Assembly (NCBI GenBank): GCA_963653535.1 | Contig: CAVJWU010000005.1 | Span: 1 to 50,535 of the forward strand | DNA length: 50,535 nt | Reading direction: 5' to 3' | Source of the DNA: UBA3210 sp963653535 | Lineage (GTDB): Bacteria > Bacillota_I > Bacilli_A > RFN20 > CAG-449 | Part shown: in pieces, positions 39,761 to 47,619 of the stretch | Position numbering within the stretch: position 1 is the first letter of the stretch | Layout of the letters: each line of letters starts with the position of its first letter | Notes under the pieces: generated by a model | Databases searched by the model: none | Seen by the model: only the letters and a program-made list of their open reading frames with translations | What the model was told of the DNA's origin: nothing | Made by a program: the position numbers and the translations under genes

Positions 39761-39941
39761 ATTTAATATCTCTATGGGGGAGGATTAAAGATTATTGTGG
39801 GTGGACTTCGACTATCGGGGGAAATCTTATTTATCGATTGATACTTGGGCATGGAGATGTATGGAAAAAGAATTAAAAATGAAAACTTATAATATATCTA
39901 TTAATTCTTTTTGTGTAACAAATCTATATTATTTATAAAAT
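39761..39941 (+). promoter_or_regulatory. Long G-rich linker between guanine aptamer and terminator
   Basis: About 180 bases separate aptamer and terminator, unusually long for a guanine riboswitch. It begins with a GATAT/ATATC hairpin, then holds GGGGGAGG (39776-39783), GGGTGG (near 39800), GGGGG (about 39817-39821) and GGGC (39847-39850), striking in this AT-rich DNA. AAGATT and AATCTT can close a stem around the central G-rich part. No known aptamer was recognised. Confidence 0.5.
39795..39938 (+). CDS. Possible 47-residue leader ORF before guaA
   Basis: A frame from TTG (39795), ten bases after GGGGGAGGA, runs to TAA just before the guaA terminator. Its N-terminal half would contain three Trp and codons such as CGG and GGG that are rare nearby, which argues for structured RNA rather than protein. 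An internal ATG at 39861, with GGAG four bases upstream, would give a 25-residue peptide in the same frame, starting MEKELKMKTYNIS. Either form ends three bases before the terminator stem, like the uraA leader. Existence of a product is uncertain. Confidence 0.25.
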   Translation: MWVDFDYRGKSYLSIDTWAWRCMEKELKMKTYNISINSFCVTNLYYL

Positions 39942-39962
39942 AAGGGCTTATAGCCCTTTTTT
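39942..39962 (+). terminator. Terminator before guaA
   Basis: AAGGGCT and AGCCCTT flank a TAT loop, followed by T. The guaA SD (TAGGAGG) begins about ten bases later. It is the probable output of the upstream riboswitch or leader. Confidence 0.85.
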
Positions 39963-39981
39963 ATGTTCTTTAGGAGGCTTT

Positions 39982-41508
39982 ATGGAAGAAGAAATCTTAG
40001 TAATTGATTTTGGTAGTCAATACAACCAACTAATTGCACGTAGAATTCGTGATATGGGAGTATTTTCAGAACTAGTTAGTTACGATATTACTATTGAAGA
40101 AATTAAAAGTAAGAACGTCAAAGGAATTATCCTTTCAGGAGGACCTAACTCAGTTTATGATCCAAAATCATTTAGATGTAATGATGAAATCTTTTCTTTA
40201 GGTGTACCAGTTCTTGGCATTTGCTATGGTATGCAATATATTTCCCATCATTTTGGAGGAAGCGTTAAACCTTGTCTTAATAAAGAATACGGCGGAAAAG
40301 AATTAAATGTCATTAAAGATTCGATTATTTTCTCTGAAACAAAACCAACACAAATTGTATGGATGAGTCATGGTGATGGAGTTTTTGAAGCGCCTAAAGG
40401 ATTTGAAATTCTTGCTAAAACTACGGATTGTCCTATTGCAAGTATTCAAGATACTTCAAGAAATATTTATGCTGTGCAATTCCATCCTGAAGTAAATAAC
40501 TCAGAATGCGGATTCCAAATTTTAAAGAATTTCGTTGTTAAGGTATGTAAATGTAGCTGTACTTGGAATATGGATACATATATTCAAGAACAAATAAAAG
40601 CAATTAAAGATAAAGTACAAGATAAGAATGTTTTACTTGGTATTTCTGGCGGCGTTGATTCAACAGTCGCAGCTGTACTTATTTCAAAAGCTATTGGTTC
40701 ACAATTAAAATGTATGTTTATTGATCATGGCCTACTTAGAAAAGATGAAGCTAAGATTGTCATGGAAAGATTTAAAAAATTCGGTATTGATGTAGTAAAG
40801 ATTGATGCGAGTGAATTATTCTTAGGGTTACTAAAAGATGTTAGAGAACCTGAAAAGAAGAGAAAAATAATTGGAAACACATTCGTTAAAGTATTCGATG
40901 AAGAATCAGCGAAAATCGGTGATTATTCTTTCTTAGCGCAAGGAACTTTATATACTGATGTTATTGAATCAGGAACAAAAACCGCTCAAACAATTAAATC
41001 ACATCATAATGTCGGCGGACTTCCAAAAGATATGAAATTCCAACTTCTTGAACCATTAAATAAATTATTTAAGGATGAAGTTAGAAGATTAGGTAAAGCG
41101 TTAGGCATTGATGATGAACTAGTTAATAGACAACCATTCCCAGGACCAGGCTTAGCAATTAGAATTATTGGTGACATCACTGAAGATAAACTTGAAATCG
41201 TTAGAGAAAGTGACGCAATATTAAGAGAAGAATTTAAAAATGCTGGCTTAGATAAGTCAGTATGGCAATACTTTACAGTTTTACTTGATAACAAATCTGT
41301 CGGTGTTATGGGAGATCAAAGATCATATTCTTATTCTGTGGCGATTCGTGCCGTTACTTCTATTGATGGTATGACTGCTGACTGGGCTAAAATTCCTTAT
41401 GATGTCTTAGATGTCGTTTCTAGAAGAATCGTTAATGAAGTACATAATGTTAACCGTGTACTTTATGATGTAACTAGTAAACCACCTGCGACAATTGAAT
41501 TTGAATAG
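39982..41508 (+). CDS. guaA: GMP synthase (glutamine-hydrolysing)
   Basis: 508 residues. Converts XMP to GMP with glutamine and ATP. The N-terminal class I amidotransferase domain has nucleophile Cys81 in VLGICYGMQ and His-Glu in VQFHPEVN. The ATP pyrophosphatase domain begins at about residue 215 with the P-loop GISGGVDSTVAAVLI. The dimerisation domain follows (RQPFPGPGLAIRI, VGVMGDQRSYSYSVAIRAV, SKPPATIEFE at the end). AGGAGG precedes the ATG. It is single, not with guaB, under a guanine riboswitch, a cre site and a terminator, which fits feedback by guanine. Confidence 0.98.
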   Translation: MEEEILVIDFGSQYNQLIARRIRDMGVFSELVSYDITIEEIKSKNVKGIILSGGPNSVYDPKSFRCNDEIFSLGVPVLGICYGMQYISHHFGGSVKPCLNKEYGGKELNVIKDSIIFSETKPTQIVWMSHGDGVFEAPKGFEILAKTTDCPIASIQDTSRNIYAVQFHPEVNNSECGFQILKNFVVKVCKCSCTWNMDTYIQEQIKAIKDKVQDKNVLLGISGGVDSTVAAVLISKAIGSQLKCMFIDHGLLRKDEAKIVMERFKKFGIDVVKIDASELFLGLLKDVREPEKKRKIIGNTFVKVFDEESAKIGDYSFLAQGTLYTDVIESGTKTAQTIKSHHNVGGLPKDMKFQLLEPLNKLFKDEVRRLGKALGIDDELVNRQPFPGPGLAIRIIGDITEDKLEIVRESDAILREEFKNAGLDKSVWQYFTVLLDNKSVGVMGDQRSYSYSVAIRAVTSIDGMTADWAKIPYDVLDVVSRRIVNEVHNVNRVLYDVTSKPPATIEFE

Positions 41509-41526
41509 AATTTAATAAATATAATT

Positions 41527-41561
41527 AGCTATCTAGTTTTTGTTAACTAGATAGCTTTTTT
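41527..41561 (+). terminator. guaA terminator
   Basis: AGCTATCTAGTT pairs perfectly with AACTAGATAGCT across six bases and is followed by T6. Confidence 0.92.
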
Positions 41562-41650
41562 AAAACAATAAACTAAATTAAGTTTTAAAACATATATCAT
41601 TGAAAAGAAGAAAATTTTAATTTAGACTAACTAGTAATAAGGTGAAAAAA

Positions 41651-41989
41651 ATGACTAGAAATGAAGAATTAATTAAAATTAGAGATGAAGAAAAAAGAAT
41701 TTACTTACTTCATGAGAAGAAAAGCAAATTCTTAGCTCTTTTTTATATTTTAGGATATGTTTTAGGATTTATATTATTTTTTGTAATTGCAGGAATTTAT
41801 TCAGATACTAAACCTAGAGACACGGTTTATATTACCTTATTTACTATTTCTATGGTTATATTAGGTATTTCAACTATTTTATTAGCGATATGGGTCTACC
41901 ACTTTGTTAATATTAAAATCCATAAAAGAAAAATGGATGAAGCAAGTTATGAACTTACTCATCGCGTTATGAATCATATAGATAACTAA
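41651..41989 (+). CDS. Small membrane protein with two segments, function unknown
   Basis: 112 residues from the ATG at 41651; a GTG nine bases earlier is part of the SD (AAGGTG). A charged N-terminal helix (about 5-28) precedes two hydrophobic segments (about 29-52 and 60-83), with a basic helical tail (KIHKRKMDEASYELTHRV). No family is recognised. It is convergent with the zinc-ribbon/SPFH operon and shares its terminator. Confidence 0.7.
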   Translation: MTRNEELIKIRDEEKRIYLLHEKKSKFLALFYILGYVLGFILFFVIAGIYSDTKPRDTVYITLFTISMVILGISTILLAIWVYHFVNIKIHKRKMDEASYELTHRVMNHIDN

Positions 41990-42013
41990 AAAGCTTGGCG
42001 CGAGCCAAGCTTT
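41990..42013. terminator. Bidirectional terminator, 41651 gene and zinc-ribbon operon
   Basis: AAAGCTTGGC and GCCAAGCTTT flank a GCGA (GNRA) tetraloop. A-run on the left and T-rich sequence on the right serve both converging units. Confidence 0.85.
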
Positions 42014-42021
42014 CTTTATTA

Positions 42022-42399
42022 TTAATCTAATTTTTCACCACAACATTGGCAAACATCTACTCCACGAGTATTTGTGCAGCCACATTTAGGGCATTTCTTT
42101 GCGTTGATTGTTTTATTCGCGAGATCATTTCCATCAGCGATATTACCATTAGTTGCTTTTAATGCAGAAGCAATCCATAAATGATAAATACCTAGGACGA
42201 CTAAGAATCCTCCAAGTAATACAAGTAGTGCACCAACAATTGTAACGACAATCGCAGATACTAATTGATTTTCTTGACCGAATTTACTGATGCCACTAAT
42301 TAATGTAAAGATTGCGCCGACTAAAGATCCAACTCCTAGAACAAGAATTACCGCGGCAATAATAATGTAAATCTTTTTATTTCTTTTTACTTTATTCAT
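42022..42399 (-). CDS. Small membrane protein with C-terminal zinc ribbon
   Basis: 125 residues. Two hydrophobic segments (about 9-34 and 45-80, the second long enough for a hairpin) are followed by a short linker and a four-Cys zinc ribbon, CPKCGCTNTRGVDVCQCCGE, near the C-terminus. SD AAAGGGG, 17 bases after the previous gene. Third gene of the minus-strand operon; all three encode zinc ribbons. Function unknown. Position suggests the place of a membrane partner such as YdjH, but there is no sequence similarity I can defend. Confidence 0.78.
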   Translation of the reverse strand: MNKVKRNKKIYIIIAAVILVLGVGSLVGAIFTLISGISKFGQENQLVSAIVVTIVGALLVLLGGFLVVLGIYHLWIASALKATNGNIADGNDLANKTINAKKCPKCGCTNTRGVDVCQCCGEKLD

Positions 42400-42416
42400 T
42401 TTATTAAATCCCCTTT

Positions 42417-43487
42417 CTATTCTGATTTCATAATGAAGAATACAACAAGTGCAATGAGTACTAATACAACAAAGACCACAAGAGCGACTTTTAATTTAGA
42501 AATAGGTAATCCTTTACCTACTTTACCAGTTTGACCATTCATTAAAGCGGTATATCTTTTTTCTTTATATAAGAATGAAACATAATAAAGAGGTAATAAT
42601 TGATAATTATATTTTTCGTTTGAATAATTTGTATCTACGAATAATGAAGTAACTGTTCCAGAATATTTACTTGAAATAGCTGTTTTAATATCACTAGCAA
42701 CAATACTTTCGGCGACTGAATGACAATCCTTAATTGTATCAACATATTGTTCGACATAATATCCTCTTAAGAAATCATTGTTATAAGCATATGATTCATG
42801 GAGGTTATATGGAGTGATTGATGTTAATTGAGAATTATCAATTTGTGTTGATGATTCAACTAATAAGTTACAATAATCATAATCATAAGTTCCTGAAATT
42901 GGTCTAGTTTCATAAACTGTTTTATAACCATCTTTAGTCTTAACTTGTTTAGCTACTTGAACAGTTCCGTGATATATAGATTTAGTTTCTCCATCAAATG
43001 AGAAAGCAGGAATATAGATACCTTTAATTTCTGCATCTTTAAATTCTTTCTTTAATTTATGAGGGACAAAGAACTTACCTTTAATTTTAGATTTAAATTT
43101 TATTTTTGCATCTTCTTGATCGAAAGCAAATGGAACGACGCAGTCAGGTTTTAAACCTGGAACTTCATCTGTTTCAACAATATATTTAGAACCGCAGTAA
43201 GGACATTCTTGAGTGATGGCTAAACCATTGATAATAATATTAGCCCCACATGAAGAACATTTTACTAACTTAGACTCTTTAGCCCATTCTTTAGTAGAGA
43301 TACTTTGTTCTTCTAAATTTAAATCATGTTTATCGTTATTAAGAACTTGATCAAATTCATAACAGTTACCACATGAACAACATTTTAATTTTTTAGTTTT
43401 AGGATCAAAACTTAATTCAGAAGCACAAGTAGGACATTTTTTATAACTAGAAGAAAGTTCTTTTGATACTACTTCTTCGTTTTCCAT
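42417..43487 (-). CDS. YdjG-like membrane protein with two N-terminal zinc ribbons
   Basis: 356 residues from the ATG that overlaps the stop of the previous gene by one base; six further codons upstream are open but overlap that gene. Two zinc ribbons occur at about residues 18-42 (CPTCASELSF to CCSCG) and 77-102 (CSSCGANI to CPYCG). A large beta-rich middle region with YIPAFSFDGET follows, then one C-terminal membrane helix (about 331-352). The layout resembles Bacillus YdjG, which with YdjH and YdjI recruits PspA to membranes. That assignment is by architecture and gene order. Translational coupling with the SPFH gene suggests they form one complex. Confidence 0.82.
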   Translation of the reverse strand: MENEEVVSKELSSSYKKCPTCASELSFDPKTKKLKCCSCGNCYEFDQVLNNDKHDLNLEEQSISTKEWAKESKLVKCSSCGANIIINGLAITQECPYCGSKYIVETDEVPGLKPDCVVPFAFDQEDAKIKFKSKIKGKFFVPHKLKKEFKDAEIKGIYIPAFSFDGETKSIYHGTVQVAKQVKTKDGYKTVYETRPISGTYDYDYCNLLVESSTQIDNSQLTSITPYNLHESYAYNNDFLRGYYVEQYVDTIKDCHSVAESIVASDIKTAISSKYSGTVTSLFVDTNYSNEKYNYQLLPLYYVSFLYKEKRYTALMNGQTGKVGKGLPISKLKVALVVFVVLVLIALVVFFIMKSE

Positions 43488-44548
43488 TATTGTTTTTCTC
43501 CACATTCTGGACAGAATTTTGCACCTTCTTGTAATTTAGCACCGCAGTTTGAACAAAATTTCGCTACTGGCATCTTTTCTCCACATTCTGGGCAGAACTT
43601 ACTAGTTGATGGAACATCTGCACCACATTTTGGACATTTTTTTGTTGCAGTTGAGGAAGCAGGAACTTCTTTAGGTTTATTTTGAGCGCTTGATAAAGCT
43701 GCACCGAACATAGCTCCAATATTAGCCCCTGCGCCAATACCGACACCTAAGCCAGCCATATTGTTTCCGTTAGGATTTTTTGCTGCTTCTTCCATTGCAT
43801 TAGCGGCTTTGTATTGAGCGTAAGTACCCATCTTGTCTTCGAGTACGCCGAGCTTTGTTCTTTCGTCAAGAGCTTTTTCAACTTCTTCAGGAAGAGAAAT
43901 ATTTTCGATTACTAATGTGCATAATTCAAGACCGAATTTTTCAAATTCTTCTTGGTTCTTTTCTAAAATTGTTGTTGAGAATTCTTTGTAATTTGCCGCT
44001 AAATCGAGCGCGGAAATTTTACTTTCTGCAATTGCATCAGAGAAGCCTTGAACAATGACTGGTTTCATTTGTTCAGCAACATCACTTGCTTTATAGATAG
44101 AATTTGTACCAAACATTTCTTCCATAAAGACTTTTGCGTTTTTAACTTTGAAAGAATAGACACCGAACGCTCTTAATCTAACGTTACCAAAGTCATTATC
44201 TCTCATCATGATTGGATTTTGAGTTCCCCATTTTAAGCCGGTAATTTGTTTTGTATTGACAAAATATACTTCTGCTTTAATAGGTGAGTCAAAACCTGTA
44301 GGTAAACTTAATAATTTAGTTAAGAAAGGAATGTTTTCTGTCGCTAATTTATATGTACCAGGTGCAAAGATATCACAAACTTGTCCTTTATGAACAAATA
44401 ATGCGATTTGAGATGGTCTAACTACTAAAGTAGAAGAATTCATAATCTCGTCACGATCTTTAAGTTGATATTTGGTAACTAATACGTCTTTTGATTCGTC
44501 TTCAAATTCAATAACTTTCAATAATTGCTTTTTGCTAAATAATCCCAT
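43487..44548 (-). CDS. SPFH-domain protein with two C-terminal zinc ribbons, YdjI-like
   Basis: 353 residues from the ATG after AGGAGG; 20 upstream codons are open but lack an SD. The N-terminal part (about 1-215) is the SPFH/virion-core-like domain of the YdjI family: LLKVIEFEDESKDVLVTKY, SQIALFVHKGQVCDIFAPGTYKLATENIPFL, and GVYSFKVKNAKVFMEEMFG. A helical stretch (215-260), a Gly/Ala-rich low-complexity linker (GLGVGIGAGANIGAMFGAAL) and two zinc ribbons (CPKCGADV to CPECGE and CSNCGAKL to CPECGE) follow. SPFH proteins oligomerise on membranes. First gene of the operon. In Bacillus the homologue works with PspA, which is not encoded here. Confidence 0.86.
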   Translation of the reverse strand: MGLFSKKQLLKVIEFEDESKDVLVTKYQLKDRDEIMNSSTLVVRPSQIALFVHKGQVCDIFAPGTYKLATENIPFLTKLLSLPTGFDSPIKAEVYFVNTKQITGLKWGTQNPIMMRDNDFGNVRLRAFGVYSFKVKNAKVFMEEMFGTNSIYKASDVAEQMKPVIVQGFSDAIAESKISALDLAANYKEFSTTILEKNQEEFEKFGLELCTLVIENISLPEEVEKALDERTKLGVLEDKMGTYAQYKAANAMEEAAKNPNGNNMAGLGVGIGAGANIGAMFGAALSSAQNKPKEVPASSTATKKCPKCGADVPSTSKFCPECGEKMPVAKFCSNCGAKLQEGAKFCPECGEKQ

Positions 44549-44646
44549 AGTTAATCCTCCTTGGAAATACAAACTAATTATATAATATAGAGAAATAAAA
44601 TGAAACATATTATTTTTTTAAAATAATAAGAGAGTATTTTTATTTA

Positions 44647-44675
44647 TTGTTTTTTAACCGACTTCTTCTTATAAT
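44647..44675 (+). promoter_or_regulatory. Promoter of the activase operon
   Basis: TTGTTT (44647-44652), 17-base spacer, TATAAT (44670-44675), 22 bases before the start codon. No terminator is seen before the end of the M42 gene, so four genes may share this promoter. Confidence 0.7.
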
Positions 44676-44697
44676 AATTGAGAAATGGAGGAAAGTT

Positions 44698-47619
44698 ATG
44701 CGCATTGGATTAGATATTGGTTCTACAACTATTAAATGTGTCGTATTAAATGATGATGGAAAATTGATTTATTCTTCCTATACTCGTCATTATTCCCATA
44801 TTAAAGAAAATTTATTAACAGTTATTAAAGAATTAAAAGATAAAAAAATTATATCGGATGAAGAAGTTTTCATCGGTATGAGTGGTTCCGCGGGAATGGG
44901 AATCGCTCAAAGCTTAAATATTGATTTCGTACAAGAAGTCTATGCAACTAGAATTGCTGCGACAACGTACTTGAAAGATACTGATTGTATTATTGAACTT
45001 GGAGGAGAAGATGCAAAGATTCTCTTTTTAAATCACGGTTTAGAAGTAAGAATGAACGGTACTTGCGCAGGTGGAACTGGTGCTTTCATCGACCAAATGG
45101 CAACACTATTAAATGTTTCTATTCAAGAGATGAATGCTTTATCAAGTAAAGCAGAAAAGACTTATACTATTGCTTCTCGATGTGGTGTTTTTGCTAAAAC
45201 TGATATTCAAGCACTTTTAAATCAAGGCGCGTCAAAAGAAGATGTTTCTAGATCAATTTTTAAGTCAGTTGTTAATCAAACTATTGGTGGTCTAGCTCAA
45301 GGTAGAGAAATTAAAGGTAATATTGTTTATTTAGGTGGACCATTAACATTTATTCCTGAATTAAGAAAGTCATTTGATGAATCGTTAGAATTAAAGGGTA
45401 CTTGCCCAGAAAATTCATTATTTTATGTTGCCTTAGGATCTGCTTTATGTGCGAGTAAAAAATATAAATTAGAAGATGTTTTGCTACTATTTGAAGAATC
45501 AAAAGCAAGCGGGAATTATGCATTTAACGAACCTTTATTTAACTCAGAAGAGGAACTAGAGGCATTTAGAAAAAGACACGCACTTGCCAAAGTTGATATC
45601 CTTCCATTAGAAGGTTACAAAGATAATTTATATTTAGGCGTTGATTCAGGATCAACCACTTTAAAAGTTGTCTTAATTGATGATAATGAAAATATTCGTT
45701 ATACAAAATATTTACCTAACCAAGGTAAACCATTAATTGTCTTTAAAGATATTTTAAAAGAGATTTATGCACTTAACCCTGAGACTAAAATTAAAGGTGC
45801 TTGTTCAACTGGCTATGGAGAAGACTTAATTAAAAATGCTTTTTCATTAGACTATGGAATCGTTGAAACAATGGCTCACTTTAAAGCAGCAAAACACTTT
45901 AATAACAATGTTGATTTTATTATCGACATTGGAGGACAAGATATTAAATGTTTTAAAATCGAAAACGGGGTTATCTCTAATATCTTCTTAAACGAAGCAT
46001 GTTCATCAGGATGTGGATCTTTTTTACAAACATTTTCTAATGCTTTAGGTTATAAAATTGAAGACTTCTCTAAACTTGGTTTACTCGCTAAAAAGCCAGT
46101 AGATTTAGGTTCTAGATGTACAGTTTTTATGAATTCAAGTGTTAAACAAGCACAAAAAGATGGAGCGACTATTGATAATATTTCTGCTGGCTTATCTATG
46201 TCTGTAGTTAAAAATGCAATCTATAAAGTTATTAGAGTAGCTGATCCTAGTGAACTAGGTACAAACATTGTTGTTCAAGGCGGTACTTTCTATAATGAAG
46301 CAGTATTAAGAGCTTTTGAAAAAGAATTAAACCTCAATGTTACTCGTCCTAATATTGCTGGCCTTGCTGGAGCTTATGGCTCAGCTTTACAAGCAAAAGA
46401 ATTAAATTTAGAAAAATCAAGTATCATTTCAATTGATGAAATTAATTCATTTACTTTTAAAACTGTTTCTTTTAATTGTAATGGTTGCAATAACCATTGT
46501 GCATTAACGATGAATACGTTTAATAATGGAAGTAAATTCATCTCTGGTAATAAATGTGAAAAACCTATTACTAAGAAATCGCAGTCTGATGAATATAATC
46601 TTTATAAAGTTATTCAAAATAAATTAATGTCTTATGAACCTAAAGAAGGTAAAAGAGGAAAAATTGCATTACCTTTAGTTTTAAATAATTATGAACTATT
46701 ACCATTTTGGTATACCTTCTTTACTGAATTAGGATTTGAAGTTCATAACTCAGGATTTTCTTCACCAACTTTATATCATAAAGGACAACATACAATTCCT
46801 TCTGATACTGCTTGTTATCCTGCTAAATTAGTTCATGGACATATAGAAAAACTAATCGATGATGGTTATAAAACAATCTTCTATCCATGTATGTCATATA
46901 ATATCGATGAAGGAATATCACAAAACCATTATAATTGTCCAATAGTTGCTTATTATCCTGAAACAATCATTAATAACGTAGAGAAACTAAAAGATATTAA
47001 TTTCATTAGAGACTATTTATCTTTATATGATAAAAAACAATTCAATAAAAAGATTCTTGAAATCTTAAATTATCGTATTGGTGATTTTTCGAAAAAAGAG
47101 ATTCAACAAGCTTCTAAAAAAGCATATGAAGAATACGATAATTATTTGAAATATATTCGTGAACAAGGCCAAATTATTATTTCAAAAGCAAGAAAAGAAG
47201 GTAAAAGAATCTTTGTTCTTGCAGGTCGACCATATCACGTTGATCCAGAAGTAAACCATGGCATAGATAAACTAATTTTAGGCTTTAATTGTGCGGTGAT
47301 TACCGAAGATAGTATCTCTCACTTAAATAAGAAATTCGCGACTAATGTCTTAAACCAATGGACATATCACGCAAGATTATATTCTGCCGCGAAATTTGCT
47401 TCAGATAACGAAGATGTAAACCTCATTCAACTTGTATCTTTTGGCTGCGGGCTTGATGCGATAACAACTGATGAAACAAAGAAATTACTTGAATCAAATG
47501 GTAAAATATATACCCAAATTAAGATTGATGAAATCACTAATTTAGGTGCGGTAAAGATTAGAATTAGATCTTTACTCGCGGCATTAGAAGGAAAGGAGAG
47601 AGAAAAAAATGGAAAATAA
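44698..47619 (+). CDS. Acyl-CoA dehydratase-type activase (BcrAD_BadFG, double) with DUF2229
   Basis: 973 residues from the ATG after GGAGG. Two ASKHA ATPase domains in tandem: MRIGLDIGSTTIKCVV (residue 1) and LYLGVDSGSTTLKVVL (about residue 316). Each has the cysteine pair that holds a [4Fe-4S] cluster in HgdC: Cys123/Cys162 in the first and Cys435/Cys474 in the second, both 39 apart. A DUF2229 region follows, with Cys-rich NCNGCNNHCALT and GNKCEKP. Such activases use ATP to drive low-potential electron transfer to a 2-hydroxyacyl-CoA dehydratase or double-cubane protein. In many Bacillota the downstream domain is fused into one protein of about 1400 residues; here it is a separate, overlapping gene. 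Confidence 0.9.
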   Translation: MRIGLDIGSTTIKCVVLNDDGKLIYSSYTRHYSHIKENLLTVIKELKDKKIISDEEVFIGMSGSAGMGIAQSLNIDFVQEVYATRIAATTYLKDTDCIIELGGEDAKILFLNHGLEVRMNGTCAGGTGAFIDQMATLLNVSIQEMNALSSKAEKTYTIASRCGVFAKTDIQALLNQGASKEDVSRSIFKSVVNQTIGGLAQGREIKGNIVYLGGPLTFIPELRKSFDESLELKGTCPENSLFYVALGSALCASKKYKLEDVLLLFEESKASGNYAFNEPLFNSEEELEAFRKRHALAKVDILPLEGYKDNLYLGVDSGSTTLKVVLIDDNENIRYTKYLPNQGKPLIVFKDILKEIYALNPETKIKGACSTGYGEDLIKNAFSLDYGIVETMAHFKAAKHFNNNVDFIIDIGGQDIKCFKIENGVISNIFLNEACSSGCGSFLQTFSNALGYKIEDFSKLGLLAKKPVDLGSRCTVFMNSSVKQAQKDGATIDNISAGLSMSVVKNAIYKVIRVADPSELGTNIVVQGGTFYNEAVLRAFEKELNLNVTRPNIAGLAGAYGSALQAKELNLEKSSIISIDEINSFTFKTVSFNCNGCNNHCALTMNTFNNGSKFISGNKCEKPITKKSQSDEYNLYKVIQNKLMSYEPKEGKRGKIALPLVLNNYELLPFWYTFFTELGFEVHNSGFSSPTLYHKGQHTIPSDTACYPAKLVHGHIEKLIDDGYKTIFYPCMSYNIDEGISQNHYNCPIVAYYPETIINNVEKLKDINFIRDYLSLYDKKQFNKKILEILNYRIGDFSKKEIQQASKKAYEEYDNYLKYIREQGQIIISKARKEGKRIFVLAGRPYHVDPEVNHGIDKLILGFNCAVITEDSISHLNKKFATNVLNQWTYHARLYSAAKFASDNEDVNLIQLVSFGCGLDAITTDETKKLLESNGKIYTQIKIDEITNLGAVKIRIRSLLAALEGKEREKNGK

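Noticed and set aside
39795..39860. T-box or ZTP riboswitch in the guaA leader (GGGTGGAC and TTGGGCAT segments)
   Set aside because: GGGTGGAC does not continue into the T-box consensus, no specifier stem is evident, and the GCC partner needed for the ZTP helix next to GGGC is missing.
47600..47611. A7 run at the junction of the activase and dehydratase-like genes as a programmed -1 frameshift site
   Set aside because: The downstream gene is in the +1 frame, so -1 slippage would not enter it, and it has its own SD (AAGGAG) and ATG.
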